Shown one piece after another: positions 8,090-15,799 of a stretch of DNA of 57,460 bases. This stretch comes from Ruminococcus sp. (GTDB taxonomy: Bacteria > Bacillota > Clostridia > Oscillospirales > Ruminococcaceae). Below the pieces are notes generated by a model. The model saw nothing but the letters and a program-made list of their open reading frames with translations, made no database searches and was not told where the DNA came from. The translations under genes and the position numbers were made by a program. The stretch's first letter is position 1. Each line of letters starts with the position of its first letter. The stretch spans positions 1 to 57,460 of the forward strand of contig JAFSSS010000026.1 of the NCBI GenBank assembly GCA_017450925.1, written 5' to 3'.

Positions 8090-8848
8090 ATGAACTTTCT
8101 TCTGTGCGGAGACAGGAATGCTCCGCCGGTGCTTCTGATACACGGCATAGCGTCGGACGCCGAAAGCTGCTACGGCACTATCGCCCGCAGGCTCGGCAAA
8201 AGCTACCGCGTGATACTGGCCTGTCTTGACGGCCACGATCTCTATCAAGAGACCACCTTCGAGTCTATTTCGGTCTGCTGCGAAAAGATCGAGAGATATA
8301 TAAACAAGCGCTTCGGCGGAGAGGTCTATGCTGTCAGCGGCTTTTCGCTGGGAGGCAATGCGGCGCTGGAGCTGATGAAGCGCGGCGTGATAAAGACACG
8401 CTGCCTGCACCTTGACGCTGCCTTCTGCACAAATGCCGGGATAATGAAAACTCCCCTTACACTTTATTACACCAAGGGCGCGGATATGCGCCGCAAGGGT
8501 ATCAGAATGCCCAAGCTGGTAACGGAGCTGCTTTTCGGAAAGGGCAGCACTGCCAACGCCGAATGCTTCAGCAAGGAGGTCAGCAGCGAAACTCTCGGTG
8601 CCGCCTGCCGGGACGTTTTCGGCTACACCCTGTCTCCCCGTCTGACAAGGTGCAGTGTGCCGGTGCAGTACTGGTGCGGCAGCAACGAGAAATACGCAAA
8701 GAAGTCCGCCCGCAGCTTAGAGGGATATCTCCCCGGCATCAAGGTGCGGGTATTCAAGGGACTGGGACACGGTCAGATGCTCCGGGAGCATGAAAAGGCC
8801 TATTACCGCGAGCTGAAAAGGTTTCTTGCCGAAGCCGCCGATAAATGA
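8090..8848 (+). CDS. Alpha/beta hydrolase
   Basis: A 252-residue cytosolic hydrolase with the oxyanion region LLIHGIAS, nucleophile elbow GFSLGG (Ser86) and a C-terminal catalytic His in GLGHGQML. There is no signal peptide. Substrate is unknown; the fold covers esterases, lipases and peptidases. The ribosome site GAGGTGATG lies just before the ATG. Transcribed alone from its own promoter and ended by the hairpin at 9010-9038. Confidence 0.85.
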   Translation: MNFLLCGDRNAPPVLLIHGIASDAESCYGTIARRLGKSYRVILACLDGHDLYQETTFESISVCCEKIERYINKRFGGEVYAVSGFSLGGNAALELMKRGVIKTRCLHLDAAFCTNAGIMKTPLTLYYTKGADMRRKGIRMPKLVTELLFGKGSTANAECFSKEVSSETLGAACRDVFGYTLSPRLTRCSVPVQYWCGSNEKYAKKSARSLEGYLPGIKVRVFKGLGHGQMLREHEKAYYRELKRFLAEAADK

Positions 8849-8854
8849 TCTCAA

Positions 8855-8990
8855 CACGCAGATCCATGCACTATTGCTTTTTACGCTCACTCTGCCGCGC
8901 CCGAAGGGGCATCCCTGCGGCAAGGGCGCACTCCCTTCATTATCAACTGTAAACAGTCCGATCCACATCAGCTGTAAACAGTCCGATCTA
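8855..8990. repeat. Composite intergenic repeat (family D) with a 17-bp direct repeat
   Basis: Contains a GCCGC/GCGGC dyad around GCGCCCGAAGGGGC, similar to the core at 4562-4663, then CCTTCATTATCAACTGT, shared in part with the repeat at 12570-12637, then two exact copies of CTGTAAACAGTCCGATC at 8947-8963 and 8972-8988. Nothing here is coding. Confidence 0.65.
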
Positions 8991-9009
8991 CGACCGGATC
9001 GGGATATAC

Positions 9010-9038
9010 AAAAAGAGCGCCGCGGGGACGCTCTTTTT
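9010..9038. terminator. Bidirectional terminator
   Basis: AAAAAGAGCG (9010-9019) pairs perfectly with CGCTCTTTTT (9029-9038) around a nine-base loop. It has a T-run on both strands and lies between the convergent hydrolase and AraC genes. Confidence 0.85.
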
Positions 9039-9070
9039 ATTTTCAGTACAGCTTATTCAGTAAAGCGGCA

Positions 9071-9901
9071 TTACTCTCCCGCATTCTTGTGCAGCGAGCG
9101 GAACTCCGCAGGGGAAAGCATCTCGTGCTTTTTGAAAACGGCGCAGAAATAGCTGCAGTCGTTATAGCCTACCGCCCGTGCGATCTCGTTGACGTTCAGC
9201 TTGTCCTCAAGCAGCAGCACCTTTGCCTGCGAAACGCGCTTGCGGGCAAGATACTCAAAGGGGCGCATATTAAGACACTCCTTGAAAAGGCGGCAGAGAT
9301 ACTGGGGCGACAGATCGATCAGCGCCGAAAGCTCTGCCAGCGTAAGGTCGCGGCTGTAGTTGTTGTCGATGTACTCTATGACAGGGGTGAGCTGATTGAG
9401 CTTTGCGCCGTCCTTTGCACCCGTCTGCATATTCATGACGCGGTTCAGCTCGATAAGGAACTGGTAAAGGTGAGCCGAGCATTGGCAGCCGCTGTAGTAA
9501 TAGTTGGTCTTCATCAGATACAGTATCTTCTTGAAGATAGCATCCACAGCGTTGATATCGTGTATCTTGAATACCTTGGCGCGGTCAAGGCCGATGAAAT
9601 CCAGCACAGCTTGACTTTCCCGCCCGTCAAAGGTGACCCAGTGGGTCTCCCATATCTCGTCGGTGGGGAAATATTCGTGAGGGACGTTGGGGGGCAGATA
9701 GAAGGCATCGCCCTCAAGGATCGGCGTGTCAACACCGTCAAGGCGCAGTACGCCGCTGCCTCTGACGCAGTAGATTATCTGATAGTTGGGATAGCCGTCC
9801 TCACGGATAAAGTGGAATTCTTGATCTCTTGCGCCGGCACCCAGCAGATAAACAGGCAGCCCGACCTCTTCACCAAGCACAGGATAGCAATAGTCTGTCA
9901 T
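9071..9901 (-). CDS. AraC-family transcriptional regulator
   Basis: A 276-residue regulator. Residues 15-150 form a cupin-like ligand domain (YCVRGSGVLRLDG, FYLPPNVPHEYFP), commonly binding a sugar in this family. Residues 175-276 hold two helix-turn-helix motifs, LSALIDLSPQYLCRLFKE and IARAVGYNDCSYFCAVFKKH. Such proteins usually control carbohydrate uptake genes, but no adjacent sugar operon is present, so the regulon is unknown. It has its own promoter at 9941-9969. Confidence 0.92.
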   Translation of the reverse strand: MTDYCYPVLGEEVGLPVYLLGAGARDQEFHFIREDGYPNYQIIYCVRGSGVLRLDGVDTPILEGDAFYLPPNVPHEYFPTDEIWETHWVTFDGRESQAVLDFIGLDRAKVFKIHDINAVDAIFKKILYLMKTNYYYSGCQCSAHLYQFLIELNRVMNMQTGAKDGAKLNQLTPVIEYIDNNYSRDLTLAELSALIDLSPQYLCRLFKECLNMRPFEYLARKRVSQAKVLLLEDKLNVNEIARAVGYNDCSYFCAVFKKHEMLSPAEFRSLHKNAGE

Positions 9902-9940
9902 AAAGGTTCACCTCTTGAAATTTCATATATTCCTATTATC

Positions 9941-9969
9941 ATAATATCACAATAAAGTCCATATGTCAA
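9941..9969 (-). promoter_or_regulatory. Sigma-A promoter of the AraC-type gene
   Basis: On the minus strand TTGACA (9969-9964) and TATTAT (9946-9941) are 17 bases apart. The gene starts 40 bases downstream after the ribosome site AGAGGTGA. Confidence 0.75.
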
Positions 9970-10025
9970 GCAGGTAACAAAAATTATATTTTACGCATCA
10001 AGCCAAAAATCATACCTCGCAGCTA

Positions 10026-10054
10026 TTGCAAAATCGGGAGCAGCGTTGTATAAT
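10026..10054 (+). promoter_or_regulatory. Sigma-A promoter of nth and the histidine kinase
   Basis: TTGCAA (10026-10031), a 17-base spacer and TATAAT (10049-10054). The leader to the nth ATG is about 120 bases; I see no riboswitch-like pattern in it. The rest of the 280-base gap after the AraC gene is featureless. Confidence 0.75.
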
Positions 10055-10182
10055 TGAGATACCGTATATACAAGGCAGCCGCTTCAGCGGTGAGGGCTGA
10101 CACAATAATTGTGATGCCGACCCGGGATCGTGCGCTTTCATAGCTCTGCGGCCGGCCAACACATATAATAAGGAGAAAGCAT

Positions 10183-10824
10183 ATGACACTGAAACAAAAA
10201 GCCCTGCTGGTCTGTGACAGGCTGGAGGAGAGATATCCCGACGCGGTATGCTCGCTAAAGTACAGTCAGCCTCACGAGCTGATGATCGCCGGGAGGCTGT
10301 CGGCACAGTGTACCGACGAGCGGGTGAACATCGTCACCAAGGAGTTGTTTGCAAAATATACGAGCATAGAGGACTTTGCCTCGGCAGAGGTCTCGGATAT
10401 CGAGGAGATCATCCGTCCCTGCGGGCTATTCAAGACAAAGGCCGCCTCTGTAGTGGGGATGTGCAGAGCGCTCCTCGAGCGGTTCGGCGGCAGGATACCG
10501 GACACGGTGGAGGAGCTTACTACCCTGCCCGGCATCGGGCGCAAGACCGCAAATCTTATTATGGGAGATGTGCATCACAAGCCCGCTGTGGTCACCGACA
10601 CCCACTGCATCCGCATCACCGGGCGGCTGGGGCTTACGAAGAACACCGAGCCCGCCAAGGTCGAGGCCGACCTTTGGAAAATACTCCCGCCGGAGCGTTC
10701 AAGCGACCTCTGCCACAGACTGGTGCTTTTCGGCAGAGAGATATGCAGGGCAAGGAGCCCCCTCTGCGGGGAATGCCCCCTTGCCGACCTCTGCAAGGGG
10801 CCGGATGTCAAGAAAAGGAAGTAA
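10183..10824 (+). CDS. nth: Endonuclease III (DNA glycosylase/AP lyase)
   Basis: Base-excision repair enzyme that removes oxidised pyrimidines and cleaves the abasic site. The 213-residue protein has the helix-hairpin-helix LPGIGRKTA with catalytic Lys121, the catalytic aspartate Asp139 (VTDTH), and a C-terminal [4Fe-4S] loop Cys188-X6-Cys195-X2-Cys198-X5-Cys204. These match E. coli Nth Lys120/Asp138. The ribosome site AAGGAG precedes the ATG. The histidine kinase starts 3 bases after the stop, so both share one transcript. Confidence 0.95.
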   Translation: MTLKQKALLVCDRLEERYPDAVCSLKYSQPHELMIAGRLSAQCTDERVNIVTKELFAKYTSIEDFASAEVSDIEEIIRPCGLFKTKAASVVGMCRALLERFGGRIPDTVEELTTLPGIGRKTANLIMGDVHHKPAVVTDTHCIRITGRLGLTKNTEPAKVEADLWKILPPERSSDLCHRLVLFGREICRARSPLCGECPLADLCKGPDVKKRK

Positions 10825-10827
10825 GCT

Positions 10828-11700
10828 ATGGTCATATGCATCATCCTGCTGGGGATAGTCTGTCTGCTGCTTATACTCAAGCTGATCGTCATGCGGCGCT
10901 CGGCAGACGAGATACTTGAACAGCTTGACATGATACTCCAAAACGACACCAACGCCGTCATCGGCATCAGCTCCTCCGACGCGGGGATGCGCCGGCTTGC
11001 CGCCGGGCTCGACAAGCGCCTGCGGGCGCTTAGAAAGGAGCAGCTGCGGTTTCTCAACGGCGACCGTGAGCTGAAGGAGGCCGTCACCAACATCTCCCAC
11101 GACCTAAGAACGCCCCTTACCGCTGTAATGGGTTATCTGGAGGTCATGAAGCGGATAGAGAAATCCAAGGAGCTGGAAAACTATCTGAAAATAATCGAGG
11201 GCAGAGCCGTTGCGATGCGGCAGCTTACGGAGGAGCTTTTCCGATACTCTGTCATTCTTTCGGAGCAGGGACTTAGCGCTCCCGAGGAGACCCATATCAA
11301 CGCTGTCTTGGAGGACTGCATCATGGGCTATTACGCTGCTCTCACCGAGCGGGGCATAACGCCCGAGATCGACATTACCGAGACGCGGATAATCCGCTCG
11401 CTGGACAAGGCCGCCCTTTCAAGAGTGTTCGGCAACTTGATGAACAACGCTCTGAAATACTCCGGCGGCGACCTCACCGTAGCTCTGAAGGAGCCCTGTG
11501 TCATCGAGTTCAGCAACACTGCGCCCTCGCTGACCAACACACAGGTCGAGCGGCTGTTTGACCGTTTCTACACCGTCAACGCTGCCCGCAGCGGAACAGG
11601 CCTCGGACTGTCTATAGCCCGGTCATTCATCGAGCAAATGGGAGGCAGCATCAGCGCCTCGCTGGAGGGAGAAAAGCTGACAATACGCATTGACCTTTAA
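10828..11700 (+). CDS. Sensor histidine kinase
   Basis: A 290-residue membrane kinase with one N-terminal segment (residues 2-22), no extracellular sensor, and a short linker. The dimerisation domain has phospho-acceptor His91 in NISHDLRTPLTAV; the ATP-binding domain has N box NLMNNALKYSG and G boxes SGTGLGLSIA. This short architecture with ELKEAVTNISHDLRTPL is the usual partner of regulators like the one at 7311-7967. Lack of a sensor domain suggests it senses within the membrane or through another protein. Confidence 0.93.
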   Translation: MVICIILLGIVCLLLILKLIVMRRSADEILEQLDMILQNDTNAVIGISSSDAGMRRLAAGLDKRLRALRKEQLRFLNGDRELKEAVTNISHDLRTPLTAVMGYLEVMKRIEKSKELENYLKIIEGRAVAMRQLTEELFRYSVILSEQGLSAPEETHINAVLEDCIMGYYAALTERGITPEIDITETRIIRSLDKAALSRVFGNLMNNALKYSGGDLTVALKEPCVIEFSNTAPSLTNTQVERLFDRFYTVNAARSGTGLGLSIARSFIEQMGGSISASLEGEKLTIRIDL

Positions 11701-11706
11701 AACAAA

Positions 11707-11739
11707 ACCGCCCCGCAGGAGAGCCTTCTGCAGGGCGGT
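11707..11739. terminator. Terminator between histidine kinase and membrane protein
   Basis: ACCGCCC (11707-11713) pairs with GGGCGGT (11733-11739), with an inner GCAG/CTGC stem. It lies between convergent genes and may serve both. Confidence 0.75.
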
Positions 11740-11748
11740 CATCTTATC

Positions 11749-12441
11749 TTACTGTTCGTCGGAGGAGCTGTTTTCGGTCTCCTCCTTTTTCTCGGCCTTA
11801 TCCTCCTCCTCGGGGGCTTTCTCTCCGACAAAGACAGTCTCGCCGAAGCGGTAGCGCCGTGATATAAGCAGCAGCACGATACCCGCAAGTATCAGCCCGA
11901 AGCAGATGCAAAGCTCAATGACCGTCATAGCCAGATCGTATTCCTCCAGCACCATGCTGGAGACCGCATACTGCCAGTCGTTATCGTTTAGGTTCATTTC
12001 ATTGAAATGACCCTTGAGGATATTCAGCTGCTCGTCCGATATCTCTCTTGCAATGCCGAGGAAGCTGTGCGAGGATGTGGTGCCCTCCGCCCGGCCTGCA
12101 AGGTAATCCGCGGTCTGGGCGGCGATCTCGTCAAATACCGAAACATCGCTCCTTACGGCGATAGTTACATATCCGCCGTTATCGGCAATAAGATACAGGG
12201 CGGTATCGCGCTTTCCCAGCGGGATGAAAAAGAGATGCCTGCTCTCCTCCAGCGTTCCCAGCTTGGCAACGACGTATTTTATTTCTCCCTGTGCCACATT
12301 GCCCTTTTCTATAGTGCCGTAGGAAAGATCGTCAAGGTTGGATTTCTGGAATATAAGGCCGAAGGCATCCGAGGCGCAGAAGGCCAGCAGCACCATTCCG
12401 AGAATGACCGATATGATACCGATACCCAGAGTTTTTTTCAT
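11749..12441 (-). CDS. Membrane protein of unknown function
   Basis: A 230-residue protein with a signal-anchor-like N-terminal segment (7-29), an extracellular domain of about 140 residues, a second membrane segment near 172-193 and an acidic, Glu/Lys-rich cytoplasmic tail. The extracellular part (RDTALYLIADNGGYVTIAVRSD) suggests a small beta domain. I do not recognise the family with certainty. The ATG at 12441 follows GAAAGGGAAG; an upstream frame to 12633 runs through the palindromic repeat and is rejected. Confidence 0.7.
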   Translation of the reverse strand: MKKTLGIGIISVILGMVLLAFCASDAFGLIFQKSNLDDLSYGTIEKGNVAQGEIKYVVAKLGTLEESRHLFFIPLGKRDTALYLIADNGGYVTIAVRSDVSVFDEIAAQTADYLAGRAEGTTSSHSFLGIAREISDEQLNILKGHFNEMNLNDNDWQYAVSSMVLEEYDLAMTVIELCICFGLILAGIVLLLISRRYRFGETVFVGEKAPEEEDKAEKKEETENSSSDEQ

Positions 12442-12569
12442 GGAAAAGCACTTCCCTTTCTGTTGAAAAGTAGATTCATCAGATACATTATACCAAAACC
12501 GTGTCCGGCTGTCAACTGTTTGAGGCAGGAGCGGCAAATTAAAATCCGCATTGCAGGCAATGTTTTGCT

Positions 12570-12637
12570 GATAGTTGACAGTTGATAATGGACAGTTGAT
12601 AATGAAGGAGCGCCTTTCGTTATCAACTATCAACTAA
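12570..12637. repeat. Palindromic intergenic repeat (family C)
   Basis: Tandem units of (A)GTTGATAATG/GTTGACA on the left pair with TTATCAACTATCAACT on the right around GAAGG-AGCG-CCTTTC. The TATCAACT and CCTTCATT modules recur in the repeat at 8855-8990. Confidence 0.7.
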
Positions 12638-12801
12638 TAAGCTGTCCCTTGCGGGAATGTACATCCGAGCCGGGATAAATAAATCACCAATAATTACACA
12701 AGTTGTGTATATCTTTTTATCATTTACGACATATTGTGGCGAAAGCCGTCCGGGAGCAGCGGCAGAGATATTAAGAAATTGTAAAAAGCGGCGGTTTGAG
12801 A

Positions 12802-12830
12802 TTGACAAATCAGCCGTATAAAGATATACT
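12802..12830 (+). promoter_or_regulatory. Sigma-A promoter of the fatty acid synthesis operon
   Basis: Consensus TTGACA (12802-12807), 17-base spacer, TATACT (12825-12830), placing transcription start near 12837. It is the only strong promoter found before acpP and probably drives all twelve genes. Confidence 0.85.
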
Positions 12831-12838
12831 AAATCTTA

Positions 12839-12870
12839 GGTTATCAATGATAACTTTTACCATTGATACC
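12839..12870 (+). promoter_or_regulatory. Candidate operator of the fatty acid operon
   Basis: An inverted repeat, GGTTATCAATG (12839-12849) and CATTGATACC (12861-12870), pairs over 10 bases with one bulged T and contains the 13-bp palindrome TTATCAATGATAA (12841-12853). It lies directly after the expected start of transcription, a classic repressor position. The operon's own TetR protein (22588-23163) is the natural candidate to bind it. Confidence 0.6.
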
Positions 12871-12896
12871 TTAATAAAAAGACGGAGGAAATAACA

Positions 12897-13118
12897 ATGG
12901 TATTTGAAACTGTTTGCAGAATAATCGCAGAGAGGATCGAGTGCGATCCCGAAAGCATCACCCGTGAGTCCACCTTCAGAGATCTGGGCATCGACTCTCT
13001 TGACACCGTTGACCTTATGATGAACCTTGATGACGAGCTGGGTCTTGAGCTTGAGCTTGACGAGAAGCTGGAGACTGTGGGCGACCTGGTTGATTTTATC
13101 GAGTCCAAGCAGGAATAA
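12897..13118 (+). CDS. acpP: Acyl carrier protein
   Basis: A 73-residue acidic carrier that holds the growing acyl chain on a phosphopantetheine arm. The attachment serine is Ser34 in DLGIDSLDTVDL. The four-helix length and acidity are typical. GGAGG lies 8 bases before the ATG. It is the first gene of the operon; fabK begins 3 bases after its stop. Confidence 0.96.
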   Translation: MVFETVCRIIAERIECDPESITRESTFRDLGIDSLDTVDLMMNLDDELGLELELDEKLETVGDLVDFIESKQE

Positions 13119-13121
13119 GCA

Positions 13122-14066
13122 ATGATCGAAAGCAGACTGTGCGAGATGCTCGGTATCGAGTATCCGGTTTTTCAAGGCGGAATGGCCTGGATCGCAGACG
13201 GTAAGCTTGCCGCTGCCGTGTCAAACGGCGGCGGTCTTGGTATTATTGCGGCAGGAAATGCTCCGGCGGACTATGTCAGAGAGCAGATTCGCATTGCAAA
13301 GGAGCTTACCGGCAAGCCCTTCGGTGTGAACATCATGCTGCTCAGTCCCTATGCGGACGAGGTGGCAGCAGTGGCTGCCGAGGAAAAGGTGGCAGTAGTT
13401 ACCACCGGCGCGGGCAATCCCTCAAAGTATATGGAAATGTGGAAGTCGGCAGGCATCAAGGTGATACCTGTTGTGGCTTCCTGCGCCCTTGCAAAGCTTA
13501 TGCAGCGCCTCGGCGCATCGGCCGTGATAGCCGAGGGCGGCGAGAGCGGCGGACATATAGGTGAGCTGACCACAATGGTGCTGGTGCCACAGATCGCAGA
13601 TACGGTGACCATACCCGTCATCGCGGCGGGCGGCATCGCCGACGGCAGAGGCGTGGCGGCAGCCCTTATGCTGGGTGCCTGCGGCGTGCAGGTGGGGACA
13701 AGGTTCCTTGCCGCCGAGGAGTGCAGCATTCATCCCGTTTATAAGGAAAAGGTGGTCAAGGCCAAGGATCTGTGTACTATGGTCACAGGAAGAAGGCTCG
13801 GTCATCCCGTGAGAGCGCTTAGAACTAATTTCCAGAGGGAATACCTCAAAGCGGAATACACCCAGATCAGCGACGAGGAGCTGGAGGCTATGGGCGCCGG
13901 CTCACTGCGCAAGGCCGTGGTTGACGGCAATAATGACGAGGGCTGTTTCCTGGCGGGACAGTCGGCAGCTATGGTGAAAAAGGTACAGCCGGCGGCAGAG
14001 ATCGTAAGAGAGCTTTGCGAGGAGGCTGAACCGCTGCTGAAAGGAGCCGCAAAATGGGTAAGATAG
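13122..14066 (+). CDS. fabK: Enoyl-[acyl-carrier-protein] reductase II (FabK)
   Basis: FMN-dependent enzyme that reduces trans-2-enoyl-ACP, the last step of each elongation cycle. The 314-residue TIM-barrel protein shows FQGGMAWIADGKLAAAVS, NGGGLGIIAAGNA, the EGGESGGHIGE flavin region and VIAAGGIADGRG. It is related to nitronate monooxygenases, but its place between acpP and fabD identifies it as FabK. FabK enzymes are intrinsically insensitive to triclosan. The 3' end overlaps fabD by 13 bases, suggesting translational coupling. Confidence 0.95.
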   Translation: MIESRLCEMLGIEYPVFQGGMAWIADGKLAAAVSNGGGLGIIAAGNAPADYVREQIRIAKELTGKPFGVNIMLLSPYADEVAAVAAEEKVAVVTTGAGNPSKYMEMWKSAGIKVIPVVASCALAKLMQRLGASAVIAEGGESGGHIGELTTMVLVPQIADTVTIPVIAAGGIADGRGVAAALMLGACGVQVGTRFLAAEECSIHPVYKEKVVKAKDLCTMVTGRRLGHPVRALRTNFQREYLKAEYTQISDEELEAMGAGSLRKAVVDGNNDEGCFLAGQSAAMVKKVQPAAEIVRELCEEAEPLLKGAAKWVR

Positions 14067-14965
14067 CATTTGTATTCTCCGGTCAGGGCGCACAGCGTCC
14101 CGGCATGGGAAAGGAATTTTACGATGCCTCGGCTGCTGCAAGAGAGGTCTTTGAGAAGCTGGATGCTATAAGGCCCGGCACCTCCGAGATGTGCTTTAAC
14201 GGCAGTGAAGAGGAGCTTATGCAGACGAAGAACACCCAGCCCTGCCTTTTCGCAGTGGAGCTGGCTGCGGCTGCAGCTCTGAAGGAGGCAGGCATCGAAG
14301 CAGATATGACAGCAGGCTTTTCTTTGGGCGAGATCGCTGCTCTGACCTGTTCGGGAGCGGCATCCTTAGAGGAAGGCTTTAAGATCGTGTGCAAACGCGG
14401 CGAGCTGATGCAGGAGGCTGCCGAAAAGCATCCCGCGGCTATGGCGGCGGTGCTGAAGCTGCCGAACGAGGAGGTCGAGCGCATCTGCGGAGAGCTTGAC
14501 CAAGCTTATCCCGTGAATTACAACTGCAGCGGACAGGTCACCTGCGCTGCGGCAAAGGAGACTATCCCCGCTCTGACCGAGGCTGTAAAGGCCGCCGGCG
14601 GACGTGCTGTTCCGCTCAAGGTGTCGGGGGGCTTCCATTCTCCGTTTATGGAGAGCGCTGCCGAGGAATTTGCAGTGGCACTTAGAGAATGCGAGCTTGA
14701 AAAGCCGAACATCCCCCTCTATTCCAACTTTACGGCAGAGCCCTACGGCGACAATCCCACATGGCTGCTGTCGCAGCAGATATGCTCTCCCGTAAAATGG
14801 GAAAAGCTGGTGCGGAACATGATAGAGGCAGGGGTCGATACCTTTGTTGAGCTGGGCGCCGGCAGCACGCTGGTGGGGCTTATCAACCGCATCGACAAGT
14901 CGGTAAGGACCTTCTGCGTCACCGACAAGGCGGGGCTTGAAAAGGCTTTGGCAATAAAGGAATGA
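14054..14965 (+). CDS. fabD: Malonyl-CoA:ACP transacylase
   Basis: Transfers malonyl groups from malonyl-CoA to ACP. The 303-residue protein has FSGQGAQRPGMG at the N-terminus, the nucleophile Ser90 in GFSLGE, and the VSGGFHSPFM motif whose histidine completes the dyad. Length and motifs are standard. Its ATG lies inside the fabK 3' end, so ribosomes probably continue from fabK. Confidence 0.96.
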   Translation: MGKIAFVFSGQGAQRPGMGKEFYDASAAAREVFEKLDAIRPGTSEMCFNGSEEELMQTKNTQPCLFAVELAAAAALKEAGIEADMTAGFSLGEIAALTCSGAASLEEGFKIVCKRGELMQEAAEKHPAAMAAVLKLPNEEVERICGELDQAYPVNYNCSGQVTCAAAKETIPALTEAVKAAGGRAVPLKVSGGFHSPFMESAAEEFAVALRECELEKPNIPLYSNFTAEPYGDNPTWLLSQQICSPVKWEKLVRNMIEAGVDTFVELGAGSTLVGLINRIDKSVRTFCVTDKAGLEKALAIKE

Positions 14966-15041
14966 TATGCAGCCCGTTCTTTCGGAACGCCGGATGCAGA
15001 CCGGCTCGCAATTACAAGATATTAGTTTAAGGAGAAGCGAT

Positions 15042-15776
15042 ATGCTTAAAGGAAATACGGCAATAGTTACAGGCGGCTCACGGGGCATAGGTGCGGCAAT
15101 AGCCAAGAAGCTGGCCTCGCTCGGAGCGGACGTTGCTCTGCTGGACATCGGAAATGAAGAGCAGGCACAGCTTGTCTGCGAATACTGCAAGAGCGAATAC
15201 GGCGTCTCGGCCGCTTACTACAGCTGCAACGTGGCTGATTTCGAGCAGACAAAGCAGGTGGTCACACAGGTGAGCAAGGACTTCGCCAATGTGACTGTAC
15301 TTATCAACAACGCCGGCATCACCCGCGACGGGCTGGTGATGATGATGAACGAGAAACAGTTCGATGACGTCATCAGCGTGAACCTCAAGGGCGCATTCAA
15401 TATGATAAAGCACTGCTCAAGACAGTTCATGAAGAACAAGTGCGGCAGGATAGTCAACATCTCCTCCGTATCGGGTCTTAGCGGAAATGCGGGACAGGCC
15501 AACTACAGCGCCTCAAAGGCGGGACTGGTGGGTCTTACTAAGACAGTTGCAAGAGAGTTCGCATCAAAGAACATCACCTGCAATGCTATCGCTCCCGGAT
15601 TTATCGCAACGGATATGACCGCCGATATCAGCGCCGAGAACAATCCGCTGGCGGCGCAGATACCTCTCGGACGTCCCGGCACTCCCGAGGACATTGCCGG
15701 AGCGGCCGCTTTCCTCGTTACCTCGCCCTACGTCACCGGCGTTGTGCTTAGAGTTGACGGCGGACTTGGAATGTAA
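15042..15776 (+). CDS. fabG: 3-oxoacyl-[acyl-carrier-protein] reductase
   Basis: NADPH-dependent reductase of the short-chain dehydrogenase family, 244 residues. TGGSRGIG binds the cofactor; the catalytic residues are Ser142, Tyr155 and Lys159 (NISSVSG, NYSASKAG). I chose the ATG at 15042 because TAAGGAGAAG lies 8 bases upstream and it gives the standard length; the frame from 14967 adds 25 unrelated residues. fabF follows after 23 bases. Confidence 0.96.
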   Translation: MLKGNTAIVTGGSRGIGAAIAKKLASLGADVALLDIGNEEQAQLVCEYCKSEYGVSAAYYSCNVADFEQTKQVVTQVSKDFANVTVLINNAGITRDGLVMMMNEKQFDDVISVNLKGAFNMIKHCSRQFMKNKCGRIVNISSVSGLSGNAGQANYSASKAGLVGLTKTVAREFASKNITCNAIAPGFIATDMTADISAENNPLAAQIPLGRPGTPEDIAGAAAFLVTSPYVTGVVLRVDGGLGM

Positions 15777-15799
15777 TTATACTGGAAGGATACAGAAAT

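Noticed and set aside
8947..8988. CRISPR array
   Set aside because: Only two 17-bp copies with an 8-base gap, within an intergenic repeat, and no cas genes.
14967..15041. N-terminal extension of fabG
   Set aside because: The strong ribosome site and family length support the ATG at 15042.
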